A stretch of DNA of 23,558 nucleotides from Candidatus Kuenenia stuttgartensis (GTDB lineage: Bacteria; Planctomycetota; Planctomycetia; Isosphaerales; Isosphaeraceae). The position numbers were made by a program, and so were the translations under genes. This document shows, piece by piece, positions 15,373 to 22,397 of the stretch (positions within the stretch are counted from its first letter, which is position 1; every line of letters starts with the position of its first letter). The notes under the pieces are model-generated. The model did not search any database and was not told the DNA's origin. It saw only the letters and a program-made list of their open reading frames with translations. The stretch is from NCBI GenBank assembly GCA_945874095.1, contig CAMCFM010000009.1, positions 1 to 23,558 on the forward strand, given 5' to 3'.

Positions 15373-16665
15373 ATGACTCAAAAACTGTGCCGGATCATTC
15401 CATTTGTTTCGATCATGACCATGATCGCCTCGGCGGATGCTGCTGATCTGCCTTCCACGATTTCGTTTCAAACTCAGGAGATCGACCCGCATGTCGGTCA
15501 AGTTTGTTACGCACTGGCCGTGGCCGACGTCAATTCCGACGGCAAACCCGACTTGGTCGCCGTGACCGAAAATGCCGTCGTCTGGTACGAAAACCCGACC
15601 TGGAAACGCTCGGACATCATTCGCGACCGCACAGAGAAAGACAACGTCTGCCTCCAGCCCCTCGACATCGACGGCGATGGCCGTATCGACTTTGCCCTCG
15701 GAGCCGCATGGAGACCTGCTGACACAGCCACTGGTGGAACCCTCCAATGGCTGCGTCAACCAACCCAGGCTGGCCAGCCCTGGACCATTCATCCGCTCGG
15801 CAATGAGCCCACCATGCACCGCCTTAGATTTGGCGATGTTCTCGGAACAGGCAAGCCCCAGCTCATCACAGCTCCTCTGCAAGGCCGTGGCACAAAGGCC
15901 CCGAACTGGAATGCCGGGAAAGGTGTAAGGGTCATGGTCCACAGTATTCCTGAGAAGCCTGAAACACAAGCCTGGCCAGCGGTTGTGGCCGACGATTCAC
16001 TCCATACGACCCACAATTTGCAAATCGTTGATTTCGATAATGATGGCGATCAAGACATTCTGATCTGCGCCTGGGAGGGCGTCTTTGTTTTGTCCTACGA
16101 CAAAGCACAGAAGCAGTTTGCCCGCACAAAGATTGGTACAGGCAACCAAACGGCCATTCCGTTCAAAGGCGCAAGCGAAATCAAGATGGGCCGGCTGAAG
16201 GATGGTCGGCGATATGTCGCCACCATTGAGCCCTGGCATGGATTTCAGGTGGCTGTTTACACAGAACCCGGCAAGCCTTCCGCAAAAGCTGTTCCCGCGC
16301 CGGTAGGGGTGGTGGATGAACCCCTGGAACAAGGCATGTGGACACGAAGTGTGATCGCCCAGCCTGTCACCTGGGGGCACGGCCTCTGGACCGCCGATGT
16401 GGATGGAGACGGCGACGACGAACTTTTCGTCGGCCAGCGCGACAAAAACAAGGCCGGAACACCTGCTGGGCCAGGCGTTTATCTGTTCGATCCCGTCTCC
16501 AGCGAACAAAGCCTGACGTTCCATCGTCAAGTGATCGATGATGGGGGAGTGGCTGTGGAGGATCTGGTGGTGGCCGATTTCAACGGAGATGGTCGACCGG
16601 ACGTCGCTGCTGGCGGCCGCGCCACCCACAATGTCCGGATTTACTGGAACAAGGGCAAGAAATAA
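15373..16665 (+). CDS. Secreted FG-GAP/VCBS repeat protein
   Basis: A 430-aa exported protein with a signal peptide at about 1-24 (RIIPFVSIMTMIASADAAD). Five calcium-binding loops of the DxDxDG type typical of FG-GAP/VCBS beta-propeller blades are visible: DVNSDGKPD (52-60), DIDGDGRID (98-106), DFDNDGDQD (220-228), DVDGDGDDE (342-350) and DFNGDGRPD (402-410). Length fits a single propeller. I chose ATG 15373 because it gives a clean signal peptide and the frame upstream runs through a terminator and the ceramidase-like gene. Function is not predictable; such proteins bind ligands or are structural in the envelope, and planctomycetes carry many. It follows the ceramidase-like gene but is probably transcribed separately. 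Confidence 0.85.
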   Translation: MTQKLCRIIPFVSIMTMIASADAADLPSTISFQTQEIDPHVGQVCYALAVADVNSDGKPDLVAVTENAVVWYENPTWKRSDIIRDRTEKDNVCLQPLDIDGDGRIDFALGAAWRPADTATGGTLQWLRQPTQAGQPWTIHPLGNEPTMHRLRFGDVLGTGKPQLITAPLQGRGTKAPNWNAGKGVRVMVHSIPEKPETQAWPAVVADDSLHTTHNLQIVDFDNDGDQDILICAWEGVFVLSYDKAQKQFARTKIGTGNQTAIPFKGASEIKMGRLKDGRRYVATIEPWHGFQVAVYTEPGKPSAKAVPAPVGVVDEPLEQGMWTRSVIAQPVTWGHGLWTADVDGDGDDELFVGQRDKNKAGTPAGPGVYLFDPVSSEQSLTFHRQVIDDGGVAVEDLVVADFNGDGRPDVAAGGRATHNVRIYWNKGKK

Positions 16666-16757
16666 GATCTGGGTCCAAGGGCTCTGATCGACAAATCCGC
16701 TTCAAAACGGTTATTATGAATCGATCATACAGAAGCACCCGGCGATCGAATTGAAAA

Positions 16758-17612
16758 ATGGGCGGATCCGGCATGTCAGCCAACGGCGCAACGATACTCG
16801 ACAGAATTGTGGAAACCAAGCGTCTTGAAGTGGCCACAGCCAGGCGCCGGATGCCGCTTGAGGAGCTGGTCGATCAGGCCCGGGAAACCGCACTGGCGTT
16901 TCCGATCCGCGACTTCAAGGCCGCCATCACTCAGCCAGGCCCGATCCGCCTGATCGCCGAAGTCAAAAAAGCCAGCCCTTCCGCCGGTGTGATCAGGGCC
17001 AATTTCAACCCGGTGGATATTGCTCAGATTTATCAGGATCACGGCGCAGATTGCCTGTCGATCCTGACAGATGAGCAATATTTTCAGGGGCACCTGACAT
17101 ATCTTGCCCGTGTCAAAGCGGGCACAGCGTTACCTTGCCTGCGCAAGGATTTCGTGATCGACGAATATCAGGTGGTCGAGGCCCGGCTGGCCGGGGCGGA
17201 CGCGGTGCTTTTAATCGCCGAGATTCTCGACGACGCCCAGTTGTCATTCCTCACAGAACGAGCCCAGGGCTTGGGAATGACCGTTCTGGTGGAGTTTCAC
17301 GATACAGCCAATCTGCCGCGCGTTCTGGCTTGCGGAGCCGATCTGGTGGGCGTGAATAATCGCGACCTGCATAAGATGCAGACCGACTTGGAAACCACTC
17401 TGCGGATGCGCGACCGAATTCCGCCCAACATCCCACTGGTCAGTGAAAGTGGAATCAAAACCCACGAAGACGTGGCGAGGCTTGAGGCTGCTGGAGTATC
17501 AGCAATTCTGGTAGGCGAATCGCTCATGAAACAGGCGGATATTGGCTTAGCCGTGGATCAGTTACTCGCCCATGGCGGTGCAGGGCGGCCCTCACCGATC
17601 CCCAGGCATTAA
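16758..17612 (+). CDS. trpC: Indole-3-glycerol phosphate synthase
   Basis: 284 aa. It closes the indole ring from CdRP (1-(2-carboxyphenylamino)-1-deoxyribulose 5-phosphate), the fourth step from chorismate to tryptophan, in the cytosol. TIM-barrel motifs are intact: ILDRIVETKRLEV (13-25), EVKKASPS (68-75) with catalytic Lys70, RKDF (129-132) with Lys130, EFHD with Glu179, VNNRDL (199-204), SESG (229-232) and LVGES (251-255). The usual SPSKG loop reads SPSAG here (Ala76). The start is either 16758 or 16773 (MSANGATILD); neither has a strong ribosome site, and the shorter form aligns better with relatives. No other trp gene is adjacent, so the pathway is dispersed. Three tandem repeats follow the stop. 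Confidence 0.95.
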   Translation: MGGSGMSANGATILDRIVETKRLEVATARRRMPLEELVDQARETALAFPIRDFKAAITQPGPIRLIAEVKKASPSAGVIRANFNPVDIAQIYQDHGADCLSILTDEQYFQGHLTYLARVKAGTALPCLRKDFVIDEYQVVEARLAGADAVLLIAEILDDAQLSFLTERAQGLGMTVLVEFHDTANLPRVLACGADLVGVNNRDLHKMQTDLETTLRMRDRIPPNIPLVSESGIKTHEDVARLEAAGVSAILVGESLMKQADIGLAVDQLLAHGGAGRPSPIPRH

Positions 17613-17651
17613 ATCCGGCCGTCATGGATCAAGCAGGAACATTCAATTTGG

Positions 17652-17786
17652 TTTATCTAGCCGGTCTTGGCGCTAGCCCCGGTTCAATTCAATTTGGTTT
17701 ATCTAGCCGGTCTTGGCGTTAGCCCCGGTTCAATTCGGTTCGATTTGGTTCGGTTTATCTGGCCGGTCTTGGCGCTGGCCCCGGTT
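17652..17786. repeat. Three direct copies of a 33-nt intergenic core
   Basis: Copies at 17652-17684, 17698-17730 and 17754-17786 have the form TTTATCTAGCCGGTCTTGG then CGCTAGCCCCGGTT. Spacings are 46 and 56 nt, and the linkers are rich in TTCAATT/TTCGG. Copy 2 has GTTAG for GCTAG; copy 3 changes CTAG to CTGG at both places. The first 28 nt of copy 1 occur identically at 11584-11611 in island C. The CTAGCC and GGC-GCTAG halves can pair with a bulge, so each unit may fold. The cluster starts 39 nt after trpC. Confidence 0.8.
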
Positions 17787-17826
17787 CGAATGGCGATTCA
17801 TAATCCTCGAATGAACAACGTGTTAT

Positions 17827-17958
17827 GTAGGCCATGTCCCCTGACATGGCGGGCTTTGGTTTTGTTTTTTGGAACGAGGTAAGTTGTTTTTATGTAACAT
17901 GTTGCATGCGTATTGACTGAAAGAGCAAAAGCCCGCCCGGTCAGGGGACCGTGCCTAC
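17827..17958. repeat. 132-bp element with 31-bp terminal inverted repeats
   Basis: Left arm 17827-17857 (GTAGGCCATGTCCCCTGACA...) and right arm 17928-17958 are imperfect reverse complements over 31 bp. The outer GTAGGC and the central GTCCCCTGAC are exact. Each arm also folds on itself (GCCATGT/ACATGGC on the left, CGGT/ACCG on the right). The 70-bp middle is A/T-rich. No target-site duplication is visible. It is MITE-like in size and form, but it may instead be a bidirectional terminator between trpC and the convergent response-regulator gene. Confidence 0.75.
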
Positions 17959-18013
17959 AGAAATCCACTTCTGACTGTGATTGGGGTTTAACAGCAATAT
18001 CCCCCTTCCAAGA

Positions 18014-18034
18014 ACGCAAATCCCCCCTATATTT
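18014..18034. repeat. Short hairpin downstream of the response regulator
   Basis: CGCAAAT pairs with ATTTGCG around a C-rich loop near 18014-18034, about 60 nt beyond the end of the minus-strand response-regulator gene. It could be part of that operon's terminator. No clear T run. Confidence 0.35.
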
Positions 18035-18094
18035 GCGCTCCTGAACAGCCACCCGCCACCCGCGCAATCAACCAGGTGAATCTCATCCTCTGCC

Positions 18095-18793
18095 TCAAAT
18101 ATCGTCTGTTCTCTGTTTGTCTAAAACCCACTCGGTGGCTTTACTCCCAAGTTCCGCGTTGTGCTTGATACCAAGTTTGGCCTTCATTCGCAGCCGATAA
18201 GTTTCCACTGTGTGGCTGCTCAAATGCAGTCGTGATGCAATTTCAATGGTCGTTAATCCTTTACCAATATGCTCGAAAACCTGAATCTCTCGATCCGATA
18301 ATTCCTCATACAAGCCTCGATTCTGCCCAGTACGCACTGTTTTTCGACCAAACTGAGCCTTCAATAACCACTCCGAAACGTCTTTACTGGTGTGGTACTT
18401 GCCTTGCGCAATCGTTCGAATCGCCTCGATAATTTCTTCGCTGCTGCAATCTTTCGAAATATAGCCCTTGGCTCCACTATTCAACGCACGCTGAGCATAA
18501 GGTATTTCCGGGTACATCGAACAAACCAGCACGTTGATCTCCGGGCTTCTTAAAAGAATCCGCTTGATCAAATCAATTCCGTCACTATCCCGGAGTGAAA
18601 GATCCACAATCACGACCTGCGGATGCCCATTCTCAATCAGCTTCATCGCCAATTGGGCTTCGGATGCCGAACCGATCATCTGCATGTCAGGCTGGCGATT
18701 GATCCACGTCGTCAAACCTTCGAGAATCGCCTGGTGGTCATCCACCAGAATCACTCGGATCGAATTGTCCTGGCATTCGCTGGTTTCATTCAT
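18095..18793 (-). CDS. NarL/LuxR-family response regulator
   Basis: A 232-aa two-component response regulator. The receiver domain (about 12-130) has the acidic pair Asp18/Asp19, phospho-acceptor Asp64 (VIVDLSL), Ser92 and Lys114 (YISKD). The LuxR-type helix-turn-helix output (about 163-225) has LSDREIQVFEHIGKGLTTIEIA and SSHTVETYRLRMKAKLGI. I chose the ATG at 18793 (MNETSECQ) because it overlaps the stop of the upstream histidine kinase in ATGAATGA, an 8-nt overlap pointing to translational coupling; the frame is open further upstream but lies inside the kinase gene. The kinase is the likely partner. Targets are unknown; such regulators bind DNA as dimers when phosphorylated. Confidence 0.93.
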   Translation of the reverse strand: MNETSECQDNSIRVILVDDHQAILEGLTTWINRQPDMQMIGSASEAQLAMKLIENGHPQVVIVDLSLRDSDGIDLIKRILLRSPEINVLVCSMYPEIPYAQRALNSGAKGYISKDCSSEEIIEAIRTIAQGKYHTSKDVSEWLLKAQFGRKTVRTGQNRGLYEELSDREIQVFEHIGKGLTTIEIASRLHLSSHTVETYRLRMKAKLGIKHNAELGSKATEWVLDKQRTDDI

Positions 18794-20810
18794 GAAAGTT
18801 CTGCTCCTGAAATTTACAAACCACAATAGTCCCGCCTTCATCTGGAACCTGTATTTCAATCACTCCACCAATCAATTTGGCACGATACTGCATGATCCGC
18901 AACCCCATCCCGCCAACAGCCCGATTCGTTGCCGTCTGAGCGAACCCTTTGCCATTATCAGCAATCTTTAATTCCCACGAGTCTAAACTGGTCTTTCCCG
19001 TCATTGCAATTTCAATCACACTTGCTCCTGAATGTTTCAGAGCATTATTGACAGCCTCCTGAGCAATCCTGAACAGTTGTGTTGCCATTTCAGGATCAAT
19101 ATTCAAACTCCGTTCAGGCGGATCCCAAACGCAATCCAACGAATGCAACGCACGAATGCTTGTGGCCAATTCTTCCAGTTCATGACAAAGCCCATCCGCG
19201 TCAATCAATTCAAGAGCCAGCCCTCTCGCCAGTTTGCGAACCACACCTCTGGAACGAACCAGTCGCGTGTGAATGCGTTCTGCCAACGCCAGAACTTCAG
19301 CACCTGCATCCAATCGCTTCAAATCACTGATCAAGGCCTCTGTCAGCATGGTTGCACCTGTCATTTCCTGACCAATATCATCGTGCAATTCCTGACCAAT
19401 CCGCCGCTCCTGGTCCTCTGTAATCGAAACAAGTTGGCGCTGCAATTCCCTGATGCCGGAAACATCGCGAATCACCATGGTTTTCATCGGTATCCCATCA
19501 ATTTGGCCTGTTGAGATTTCCACCGGTATCATGCTGCCATCACGCTTTAATGCAAACCAAAGTCGGTCCGCACCGCCGGTGTCTCTGATCCGTTTGGTTG
19601 GTCCTGACATTTCAACATCCGACTTTTCGTTCTCATGATCATCAAAAACCGCAATTGAAACCTGACTCTCAGGACGATTGAAAATATTGAGATTAGAGAC
19701 GACCATTTCGTGAATAAACTTCCCAGTCAATTCCGCTTGGGAATAATCAAACAGGTTTTCCGAAGCCTTGTTCGCAGAGATAATGGCTCCCGCCTCATCC
19801 ACCGATAAAATCGCGTCGATTGCCGTATTGAGAATCGCCCGCTGACGGGCTTCACTTTCTTGAAGCCGCTTCTGGGACTCATTGCGTTCTGTCAAATCAA
19901 CCGAAATTCCGATCATTCCAACAGGTTCGCCACTGCGGCCCAGCACTGGTTCTAAAATATTATAAATAAAACGGCCCAATGCCTGAGTTTCAAATTGAAC
20001 CGATTGACCTGCCAAAGCTTTTTTATGCTCAGATAAGAGGAGATTACCAATTTCTGGATCCAGCCCTTGGGCAAATTCAAACAGAGAGGTTCCAGCGAGT
20101 TGATTGTTTTCCAGGCCCAGATTTTTTAATCCTGCTCCATATGAACTTAAAATCCGATAGTTTTGATCCATCGACCAAGCCGTCACTGGCAGTTTATCCA
20201 GAAACATTTTCAGACTTTGTTCATTTTCCCGATGGACCAACTCCTGACGACGTTTCTCCGACACATCGTAAACCGTCGCCACGGCACCTTGAAATTGACC
20301 TGATGGATCGCTGAATGAACTGCAAACCATCGCTGTCCAACGTGGTTCACCCAGCTTTGTCAGGAATTGAAATTCGTGGGATTCACTAATCCCCTCGCAA
20401 CGGCGCTCGAAAAGAACAACCGCATCCGCATGTGACGATGAGTCCATGAACTCAAAAAACGGCCGGCCGATCATCTCGTTAACGCTGTATCCCAAAATCC
20501 CGGCCATTTGATCATTCACATAGGTTGTGACGCCGCACGCATCAATCACCCACAAACCTTCTCGCATCACCTTGAAAATCTGCTGAAAAATCAATGGAGT
20601 CACGGATTCAGGAGCGATTGTTTGAAATGGCAAATTCAACGAACCCGCAATTGCCCTTTCCAGGCCTTTTTCGTCGTCGCATTCTGCCTGATTTGCTTCC
20701 AACTCCATTGTGTTCGTTTCACCTGCGGAAAAGATCGTTCTAACCAACCTATCTCCAGCATCAAGATTTGACCCGGAGAAGCACCCACCCAAACTTTCAT
20801 CCTGTGACAC
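18786..20810 (-). CDS. Cytoplasmic triple-PAS sensor histidine kinase (HisKA_3 type)
   Basis: 674 aa with no membrane helix or signal peptide, so it is a soluble sensor. Three PAS-like domains lie at about 73-190, 197-312 and 318-460; the third has an insertion-like segment rich in Asp/Glu/Ser (about 385-412). A NarX/DegS-like dimerisation domain follows with His476 in QELHDDIGQ. The HATPase has QEAVNNALKH (584-593), DNGKGF (618-623) and GGMGLRIM (633-640). It autophosphorylates His476 and should pass phosphate to Asp64 of the overlapping response regulator. The PAS ligand (haem, flavin or small molecule) cannot be read from sequence. The start is uncertain: GTG at 20810 or ATG at 20708 (MELEANQ), both upstream of the first PAS. 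Confidence 0.92.
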   Translation of the reverse strand: MSQDESLGGCFSGSNLDAGDRLVRTIFSAGETNTMELEANQAECDDEKGLERAIAGSLNLPFQTIAPESVTPLIFQQIFKVMREGLWVIDACGVTTYVNDQMAGILGYSVNEMIGRPFFEFMDSSSHADAVVLFERRCEGISESHEFQFLTKLGEPRWTAMVCSSFSDPSGQFQGAVATVYDVSEKRRQELVHRENEQSLKMFLDKLPVTAWSMDQNYRILSSYGAGLKNLGLENNQLAGTSLFEFAQGLDPEIGNLLLSEHKKALAGQSVQFETQALGRFIYNILEPVLGRSGEPVGMIGISVDLTERNESQKRLQESEARQRAILNTAIDAILSVDEAGAIISANKASENLFDYSQAELTGKFIHEMVVSNLNIFNRPESQVSIAVFDDHENEKSDVEMSGPTKRIRDTGGADRLWFALKRDGSMIPVEISTGQIDGIPMKTMVIRDVSGIRELQRQLVSITEDQERRIGQELHDDIGQEMTGATMLTEALISDLKRLDAGAEVLALAERIHTRLVRSRGVVRKLARGLALELIDADGLCHELEELATSIRALHSLDCVWDPPERSLNIDPEMATQLFRIAQEAVNNALKHSGASVIEIAMTGKTSLDSWELKIADNGKGFAQTATNRAVGGMGLRIMQYRAKLIGGVIEIQVPDEGGTIVVCKFQEQNFHE

Positions 20811-21009
20811 TACAACAATAGAGAAAGTTTGTCAGAAAAAGTGCGAAAGAAAATCACTAAAAAACCTACCAAACTGTAGCTAAATTCACTACATATTACG
20901 CTAACTCATTTTCATAAGAGGGGTTAAATTTTCTCCCTGAAAGTAAAGTAAGCCTGTATTGCGAGTACAGGCTTACCCTTCGCCAATAATAATTCCACAA
21001 TCAAGCGGG
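20811..21009. promoter_or_regulatory. Region upstream of the two-component operon
   Basis: About 200 nt between the kinase gene and the end of the DUF1552 gene, both on the minus strand. The A/T-rich part nearest the kinase presumably holds its promoter, but I cannot place the boxes. The other half holds the terminator at 20949-20975. Confidence 0.4.
20949..20975 (-). terminator. Terminator of the DUF1552 gene
   Basis: A perfect 10-bp stem (TAAGCCTGTA 20949-20958 / TACAGGCTTA 20966-20975) with a 7-nt loop lies 35 nt after the DUF1552 stop. On the minus strand it is followed by CTTTACTTTC, a broken T run. It separates that gene from the kinase operon. Confidence 0.7.
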
Positions 21010-22326
21010 TCAACTCAAGCCTGTCAGAGGACCATCGTTGCAGAAGTCACGATTTCCGTGCGACTTCACATGGTGCCCAAAGCCATGTGCCAGCGACATC
21101 AGGAACCGGTTGTGTGCCACGCGTGGCAACTTCAGCGACTGCCCCATCTTAAAGTCCAAACCATTGCCTACCAGAACAAACGGGATGTTGTCCAGGGTGT
21201 GGCTGTTGCCCTTGCCCAGCTCGTTTGTCCAGATAATCAGAGTGTTATCCAGAAGTGAGCCGTTGCCGCCCGGCTCAGGTGTCTCCGCCATCCGCTTGGC
21301 CATATAAGCCAGCTGTTCAGCAAACCACTTGTTGATTTTGGTGAGTTTTTCCACAGACACAGTGTCCGTATCCGGGTTGTGCGAAAGCTCGTGGTGACCC
21401 TCTTCAATCCCCAGCCAGCGCATCCGGGCCATACCCACAGAGTTGGTATACTGAAGGGTCGCGATCCGCGAGAAATCGTTCACAAAGCTATTCACCATCA
21501 GATCAATCTGCATCTTGCTGATCTGCGGAATATTGTTGTTGTCCTTCCGCACACCCGGCTCCATTTCGGGAACCGCATGGCCCATATCCTTCTTCGATGC
21601 CTGCAGCTCCTGCTCCATCTCACGTACAAAACCGGCGTGCTCTTCGAGAAGATGGCGATCTTCAGCGCTCACGACATTGCCCAGCGTTTTCAAGTCGTCC
21701 CGCACATCATCAAGAATACTGCGCAGGCTCTCCTGATCTTTCATCCGCCCATAAAGCTTGTTAAACATCTGGTAGGGGTCGTCGATCGGCGAGATCGGCT
21801 TGTTGGCTCCAGAATAAACCATGCGTGTCCAGGTGTCGGCCCGCTCGGGAACCATCACTCCAAACTCGAGAGAGCCAAACCGGGTGCGTGTCGCGGCATC
21901 TTTCTGCAGGAAATTCTTGATCTCCTGATCAATCGAAATGCCAGATGCCCAACCGGCGGGCGTGTCGGAACCGCCCTGAATGTTGCCGGGAAATAGCTCT
22001 GTACCGGTCAGCAGACAGCCCATCCCACGCATGTGGTTATCGCCATCTCCACGAACCTTGTCGCAAAGTCCGTGCAGAATCATCGTCTGCTTCTTGAACG
22101 CCTCAAGCGGCTTCAGGCTCTCTTTGAATGTAAAATCCGAGCCGGTTTCCGATGGCCAGAATTGGTCCGGGAAGACTCCATTAGGGCTGAACATGACCAC
22201 CAGACGCTTCTTGCGAGCCTGCTGATTGGCAAAGCCAAGGCTCGGAAGGTTCAGCAAAAAGGGCAGGGCCGTGGCCTTAAGGCCAAGGTCGCGGACAAAT
22301 TCGCGGCGGTTCGTGGTACGGCTCAT
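21010..22326 (-). CDS. DUF1552 family exported protein
   Basis: 438 aa of the DUF1552 family (PF07586), abundant in planctomycetes and some other environmental bacteria. A twin-arginine-like export signal (NRREFVRDLGLKATALPFLL, about 6-25, ending near GFA) puts it in the periplasm. Family features are VVMFSPNGVFP (43-53), LHGLCDK, GDGDNHMRGMGCLLTG, GISIDQEI, then LSHNPD, WFAEQLAYMAKRM and NTLIIWTNELGKGNSHT near the end. The family resembles DUF1501 and other alkaline-phosphatase/sulfatase-like folds, but enzymatic activity is not established. AAGGGA precedes the ATG. It lies 71 nt after the DUF1592-family gene on the same strand; DUF1592 and DUF1552 genes commonly occur as pairs, so they are probably one operon. 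Confidence 0.92.
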   Translation of the reverse strand: MSRTTNRREFVRDLGLKATALPFLLNLPSLGFANQQARKKRLVVMFSPNGVFPDQFWPSETGSDFTFKESLKPLEAFKKQTMILHGLCDKVRGDGDNHMRGMGCLLTGTELFPGNIQGGSDTPAGWASGISIDQEIKNFLQKDAATRTRFGSLEFGVMVPERADTWTRMVYSGANKPISPIDDPYQMFNKLYGRMKDQESLRSILDDVRDDLKTLGNVVSAEDRHLLEEHAGFVREMEQELQASKKDMGHAVPEMEPGVRKDNNNIPQISKMQIDLMVNSFVNDFSRIATLQYTNSVGMARMRWLGIEEGHHELSHNPDTDTVSVEKLTKINKWFAEQLAYMAKRMAETPEPGGNGSLLDNTLIIWTNELGKGNSHTLDNIPFVLVGNGLDFKMGQSLKLPRVAHNRFLMSLAHGFGHHVKSHGNRDFCNDGPLTGLS

Positions 22327-22397
22327 TCGATTCAGATCCCTTCATCTGGCAGACGATATTTTTTCTATCTTCTTATTGTATCAGGTCATCATCACGA

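Noticed and set aside
17780..17792. GGTTCGAAT as a tRNA T-loop
   Set aside because: It is part of the third tandem repeat; no acceptor or anticodon arms surround it.
17667..17882. 71-codon frame with repeated VSPGSIRFDLVRF-like segments
   Set aside because: It is a translation of the three tandem 33-nt intergenic repeats.
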